From Candidatus Zhuqueibacterota bacterium (lineage in GTDB: Bacteria; Zhuqueibacterota; Zhuqueibacteria; Zhuqueibacterales; Zhuqueibacteraceae), in contig JAKEEU010000229.1 of assembly GCA_022616415.1 (NCBI GenBank), positions 1 through 43,715 on the forward strand: 43,715 nucleotides of DNA. The letters are read 5' to 3'. The notes under the pieces are model-generated. The model was not told the origin of the DNA and searched no databases. It saw nothing but the letters and a program-made list of their open reading frames with translations. Below are positions 40,089 through 43,715 of this stretch, piece after piece. Made by a program: the position numbers and the translations under genes. Within the stretch, counting starts at the first letter, position 1; each line of letters begins with the position of its first letter.

Positions 40089-42386
40089 ATGGCTTCGGTC
40101 ATCCCCGCCGTAACTGGTGTGTTGTGGGCTTGCATAATGTTGTGTGAAGCCAACTTGGCTGCGGCTTGGCAACAAGCTATTCCGAACGAGCGCGCCGCCA
40201 AGCTCGACGGCAGCGCTCCCACCGCCCCTTTGGTGGCAACCGCGCGGCGTGTTGATCGGTCGCCGCGACTCGATGGCAATGTGCTCGATGATTCTGCCTG
40301 GGCCAACGTGACGCCACTGACTGGATTCTGGCAGACCACACCGGATGAAGGGCAACCCGCCACCGAGCACACGGAAGTTCGCATCATCTTCACCGCCGAT
40401 ACGCTTTACTTCGGCGTCGTCTGTTACGATCGCATTCCCAAGCAAATCATTGTCTCGGAGAGCCGCCGCGACTCGCCGCTGGAAGAAACCGACAGCTTCC
40501 AGATGATTATGGACACGTATCACGACCGGCAGAACGGCTTCGTCTTTGGTACCAATCCGGCCGGAATCGAATACGACGGCCAGGTCACCAAAGAAGGCGA
40601 AGGCAGCGGCACCGGGCCAGGAAGCCAGCAAGTTGGCTCAGGTGGCGGTTTCAATATCAACTGGGATGGCGCGTGGGAAGTTCGAACGCAAATCTCTGAC
40701 ATGGGTTGGAGTGTGGAGTTTGCCATTCCATTTCGTACGCTGCGTTATGCCAGTGGCAACCCCCAAACCTGGGGTCTGAATTTTCAGCGCAACATTCGGC
40801 GGCGGAACGAAACTTCCTTTTGGGCGCCGCTTCCGCGCCAATTCAATCTCTATCGCCTTTCCCGCGCCGGCACGCTCACCGGCATCGAAATTCCTCAGCA
40901 ACGCAATTTGAAGCTGGCGCCTTATGCGCTTGGCCAGGGCAACCGCGTGGCGCAAAGCCGCGACACCGAATGGCTTGGCGACGCCGGCGGTGATCTCAAA
41001 TACAGCCTCACCCCCAGCTTGACCTTGGATCTGACGATCAACACCGACTTCGCACAAGTGGAGGTGGATGAATTGCAGATCAATCTGGATCGCTTCAATC
41101 TTTTTTATCCGGAAAAACGGCCGTTCTTTTTGGAGAATGCCGGATTGTTTTCCGTTGGCAGTCCGGGAGAAGTCGAAATGTTCTTCAGCCGCCGCATTGG
41201 CATCGCTCCAGATGGCAGCGCGGTTCCGATTCTTGGCGGCGCGCGTCTTTCCGGCAAGATCGCCGGCATGAATATCGGCTTTCTCGACATGCAAACCGAT
41301 GCCGTCGAGGGCGCGACCTCAGCCAATAATTTCGCGGTTGCCCGCGTGAATCGGGAGCTGCCGAATCGCTCGTCCATGGGCGTTATGTTTGTCAACCGCC
41401 AGGGCACCGGTGACTTGGCGCCGGACAACGATTACAACCGCACGTTTGCCGCCGACGGCCGTGTGGGCATCGGCAAGTACGGCCTCGTCTCAGGGTATGC
41501 TGCTCGCACTGCAACACCGAGGATCGGCGGCCGCCAGCACGCTTTTAAGCTTGGCAGCAGTTACGATTCCGAAGCCTGGTTGCTGCAAGCCAATTATACG
41601 GAAGTTGGCGACTACTTTAATCCCGAGGCCGGATTTCTCAGCCGGCGCCGGCCGCGGGCAGGTGTTCTGGCCGCGAGCGGTTATCGCAAGCCGGATTTTC
41701 TCGTTATGCATCGTTACCGGCCGAAAAATTTTCTGCGCCTGCACGAGCTGCGGCCGCATATTTCCTATCGCGGATTCTGGAATTTTCAAGGCTTTCAGGA
41801 AACCGGCTTTCTTCACCTCGATAATCATTGGGAGTGGAAAAGCGGATATGAATTTCACACGGGCGTGAATTTTACGAGAGAGGGTTTGACGGAAGCATTT
41901 GCGATCTATCCCGGGGTGATCGTGCGGCCGGGAACTTACGATCACGCGGAAATCCAGCTCGTTTTCATGACCAACCAAGGGGCGTGGTGGAGTTATAACA
42001 CCACGCTCAACGCCGGCGGTTTTTTCGGCGGCAATCGTATTGCGCTCAGCCAGACGCTGCGCATGCGTTACCGCGAGGCCTTCAATCTCGAGCTGGGTTG
42101 GAATCGCAATGATATCGATCTTCCCGGCGGCGGTTTTGTCACCAACCTAGCCCGCGCGCGATTGTCGTACTCATTCACGCCGAGATTTTTTTTGCAAGGC
42201 TTGCTGCAATACAACGACAGAGACGAGGTGTGGGCGACGAACCTGCGCTTGGGCTGGCTGCAAACCGCCAACACCGGGCTATTCGTCGTCTACAACGAAA
42301 CGCGCGACACCGAAGACGCCGCGTTGGGATTGCGTAACCGCAGCTTCATCGTCAAATACAGCCGGTTGTTTGATTTGCTCAATTGA
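40089..42386 (+). CDS. secreted DUF5916 protein with CBM9-like domain
   Basis: From the ATG at 40089 (GAGGAGG before it) the protein has 765 residues. A signal peptide (about 1-28) is followed by a CBM9-like sugar-binding domain (about 50-230: RSPRLDGNVLDDSAWAN, TEVRIIFTADTLYFGVVCYD, DSFQMIMDTYHDRQNGFVFG, WSVEFAIPFRTLRY). The DUF5916 barrel-like part holds FNLFYPEKRPFFLENAGLF, FSRRIGIAPDG and a strand-rich C-terminus ending FIVKYSRLFDLLN. The family is outer-membrane or secreted and its exact role is unknown; the N-terminal domain suggests glycan binding. The in-frame codons upstream to 40047 are Arg-rich and not part of it. Confidence 0.92.
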   Translation: MASVIPAVTGVLWACIMLCEANLAAAWQQAIPNERAAKLDGSAPTAPLVATARRVDRSPRLDGNVLDDSAWANVTPLTGFWQTTPDEGQPATEHTEVRIIFTADTLYFGVVCYDRIPKQIIVSESRRDSPLEETDSFQMIMDTYHDRQNGFVFGTNPAGIEYDGQVTKEGEGSGTGPGSQQVGSGGGFNINWDGAWEVRTQISDMGWSVEFAIPFRTLRYASGNPQTWGLNFQRNIRRRNETSFWAPLPRQFNLYRLSRAGTLTGIEIPQQRNLKLAPYALGQGNRVAQSRDTEWLGDAGGDLKYSLTPSLTLDLTINTDFAQVEVDELQINLDRFNLFYPEKRPFFLENAGLFSVGSPGEVEMFFSRRIGIAPDGSAVPILGGARLSGKIAGMNIGFLDMQTDAVEGATSANNFAVARVNRELPNRSSMGVMFVNRQGTGDLAPDNDYNRTFAADGRVGIGKYGLVSGYAARTATPRIGGRQHAFKLGSSYDSEAWLLQANYTEVGDYFNPEAGFLSRRRPRAGVLAASGYRKPDFLVMHRYRPKNFLRLHELRPHISYRGFWNFQGFQETGFLHLDNHWEWKSGYEFHTGVNFTREGLTEAFAIYPGVIVRPGTYDHAEIQLVFMTNQGAWWSYNTTLNAGGFFGGNRIALSQTLRMRYREAFNLELGWNRNDIDLPGGGFVTNLARARLSYSFTPRFFLQGLLQYNDRDEVWATNLRLGWLQTANTGLFVVYNETRDTEDAALGLRNRSFIVKYSRLFDLLN

Positions 42387-42408
42387 AGACCACGATCGCA
42401 GAAAGTCA

Positions 42409-42861
42409 ATGAACACCCCAACCGCAAAACCTCATCGCATCCGCGTCATCGCCATTTGCGTGTTTCGCCGCGAGGAAAGTATTTTGGTTTTTGATGGCTA
42501 TGATTCCGTCAAGGAAACGTACTACTATCGCCCCTTGGGCGGCGGAGTGGAGCCAGGCGAGACGACGCGCGAGGCCGTGGCGCGAGAAATTACGGAAGAG
42601 CTGGACTTGCAAATCGACGCGCTCAAACTCTTGGGCGTGCTCGAAAATATTTTCGTGCTGGATGGCCAGCCAAAGCACGAGATCGTTTTTGTTTACGACG
42701 GCCGCTTCGTCGATGCAACGATTTATGATCGCAAAGAGCTGCACGGCTGGGAAGCGAACGGCGAGCCGCTGCGAGCAATATGGCGGAGGCTCGATTCGTT
42801 CGAAGAAAAGCATCGCCTCGTGCCCGAAGGCTTGTGGAACTTGTTAAGGAGTGCCGATTAA
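42409..42861 (+). CDS. Nudix hydrolase
   Basis: From the ATG at 42409 the protein has 150 residues. Its Nudix box is GGVEPGETTREAVAREITEE, followed by LDL. It matches Gx5Ex7REUxEExGU except that Asp replaces the last Gly. The YYRPLGGGVEPGE strand and the C-terminal PLRAIWRRLDSFEE are typical of Nudix enzymes that remove pyrophosphate-linked nucleosides or sugar nucleotides. The substrate is unknown. It follows the DUF5916 gene by 22 bases and may be read with it. The start 13 codons upstream overlaps the DUF5916 gene and is less likely. Confidence 0.9.
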   Translation: MNTPTAKPHRIRVIAICVFRREESILVFDGYDSVKETYYYRPLGGGVEPGETTREAVAREITEELDLQIDALKLLGVLENIFVLDGQPKHEIVFVYDGRFVDATIYDRKELHGWEANGEPLRAIWRRLDSFEEKHRLVPEGLWNLLRSAD

Positions 42862-43161
42862 ATAACTTTCCCTTTGATTGCTAACTTCATTCGCCCATAA
42901 CAGCCGAAGGCTACATCAAAACGCGCCAGCGAGCGCCACCCCGCTCTCTCAGCTTTGCCGCCGGAGCTGGCGAGCAAGGTGCGGAAGCGTTTGGCGGTAT
43001 TAATGTGACGAGTGAAGTTCGACTTGGGCAGAGGGAGTTTCAAAATTTGAAGAATCCGTGCGCCCAAGTCGAACTTCGCCCACGGCCTCAATTCATACTT
43101 GCTTTCATTAGAAATACTGATTATATTGCTGATGAATCCTTTGGAGATCGGAGGCCGATTT
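42862..43161. other. intergenic region with a perfect 16-bp inverted repeat
   Basis: No gene is convincing here. GAAGTTCGACTTGGGC (43014-43029) and its exact complement (43062-43077) flank a 32-base spacer. The part before it (42890-42990) is GC-rich with several CGAGC/GCCAGC short repeats. A GGAGG site near 43148 belongs to the next gene. Confidence 0.6.
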
Positions 43162-43398
43162 ATGCCACAAAATATTCTTATCGATCTGGAAATGCCTGAG
43201 GACTTGGAGCAATTCAAATTGCCCAAGCCCGTTGATGAAAGGCTCCAGTCTTTGCTTGATAAACAAGATCGCGGCGAGGCTCTGACGTTATCAGAGCGAA
43301 TGGAAGCCGAGGGACTGGTGAATTTGGCCGAGCTGCTCTCGTTGCTTAGATTGCGCGCGCAAAAAGTTTTGCTTGCGTGTCTGGCTTGGTATTTGTAA
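43162..43398 (+). CDS. small hypothetical protein (LQSLLDKQDRG type)
   Basis: This 78-residue protein starts with ATG at 43162 after a GGAGG site. The C-terminal half, ERLQSLLDKQDRGEALTLSE followed by EAEGLVNLAELLSLLRLRA, is a pattern I recall from short hypothetical proteins in cyanobacteria and other groups, often next to HNH or toxin-like genes. It is probably helical. It may be an antitoxin-like or regulatory partner of the next gene, but that is inferred only from its size and place. Confidence 0.7.
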   Translation: MPQNILIDLEMPEDLEQFKLPKPVDERLQSLLDKQDRGEALTLSERMEAEGLVNLAELLSLLRLRAQKVLLACLAWYL

Positions 43399-43455
43399 AT
43401 TTGTCTATAAGTGTAGTGATGCTTGGCACGAGAAAGAAAATCACTGCTAATCGCT

Positions 43456-43715
43456 GTGTCTGACAAACCAAAGTCCAAAAGCATTGTTGCTCTAAACTCC
43501 GAAGCAGATGCCTTTGAAGTCTTTAAACAAGAGATTTCAAATGGGATTCTCGAAGTTCGCGGCCTGAAGGTGTCATTTGATTTCGGCGATTTCAGTTATC
43601 TTCAAAAGAAGACAGACGGCGGTATGCGGTTGAAAAGGCTGCGCTATATCAAAGAGACCCTTTGCAATCCCGAAGAAATTAGGGAAAGCGTTTCGGAGAG
43701 TCGCAAAACAAAATC
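43456..43715 (+). CDS. partial hypothetical protein at right edge
   Basis: A GTG at 43456 opens a frame that stays open to the window end (86 codons plus 2 bases). A TTG at 43423 is an alternative start, with a stop just before it. The visible part reads VSDKPKSKSIVALNSEADAF at the start and later VSFDFGDFSYL and LRYIKETLCNPEEIRESVSE. The last motif resembles the RxxWIxxTLxxPxEI block of some phage or toxin nuclease-like (PBECR) proteins. Too little is visible to be sure. Confidence 0.5.
   Translation, partial: MSDKPKSKSIVALNSEADAFEVFKQEISNGILEVRGLKVSFDFGDFSYLQKKTDGGMRLKRLRYIKETLCNPEEIRESVSESRKTK

Noticed and set aside
42880..42990. Possible integron attC site (AAC and GTT-like ends in a GC-rich palindrome)
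   Set aside because: The conserved R and L core boxes could not be placed at proper spacing, and there is no integrase or cassette array.
42858..43484. Long minus-strand open frame of 208 codons
   Set aside because: It is Ser/Arg/Lys-rich with no family resemblance and lies antisense to the small gene at 43162, which has a ribosome site; it also runs through the inverted repeat at 43014.

Overview
The window looks like a chromosomal stretch from a Gram-negative bacterium of the FCB (Fibrobacteres-Chlorobi-Bacteroidetes) group or an allied uncultured phylum. Pointing that way are a SusC/SusD pair, a FecI/FecR pair with an STN-bearing TonB receptor, a DUF5916 protein, an FG-GAP lipoprotein start and many signal peptides and lipoboxes. 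It does not look like a true Bacteroidetes. Several genes have strong AGGAGG-type ribosome sites, I can read TTGACA/TATA-type promoters, and the genes are moderately GC-rich. A candidate phylum such as KSB1 is plausible, but this is inference; no rRNA or marker gene is present.

Layout. (1) 1-9495, minus strand: SusC (one-base frameshift) - SusD - DUF1080 protein - metallopeptidase/TPR protein, then an AT-rich three-gene island (248-1606) and the start of an FG-GAP-type lipoprotein cut by the window edge. (2) 9496-10391: a long gap with the susC promoter, hairpins and a possible gene relic. (3) 10392-17808, plus strand: FecI sigma, FecR anti-sigma, STN-TonB receptor, terminator, and a secreted glycogen-debranching-like (alpha/alpha)6 protein. 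(4) 18074-27036: a sugar ABC importer (binding lipoprotein, MalF-like, MalG-like) whose two permease genes are separated by a LolA-like protein, two FtsX-type permeases, a LolD-like ATPase and an outer-membrane barrel protein. (5) 27271-34944: osmotic and ion homeostasis genes: small membrane protein (frameshifted), MscS channel, trehalose-phosphatase, DUF5752, TreT-like trehalose synthase, two small membrane proteins, mannosyl-3-phosphoglycerate phosphatase and a CPA2 antiporter. (6) 34941-39089: agmatinase, secreted acetamidase/formamidase-like protein, an internally duplicated protein of unknown family and a TPR protein. (7) 39126-39912, minus: a decayed toxin-antitoxin locus (UPF0175, DUF3368 fragment, DUF433). 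(8) 40089-43715, plus: DUF5916 barrel protein, Nudix hydrolase and two small accessory genes.

Possible themes. The left half is glycan capture: two TonB-dependent systems with surface signalling, periplasmic sugar enzymes and a maltose/trehalose-type importer that lacks its own ATPase here. The middle is osmoprotection: TreT can make trehalose from a nucleotide sugar and glucose, MscS releases solutes, and OtsB- and MpgP-type phosphatases finish compatible-solute synthesis.

The most unusual feature is the density and variety of intergenic palindromes. At least two families occur more than once: a CCAACGGAT hairpin family (19438, 21307, 35893 and possibly 4737) and a GCAACATnnATGTTGC family (3828, 6415). 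There are also several single long hairpins and a 40-41 bp tandem repeat. I found no tRNA, rRNA, CRISPR array or transposase gene.
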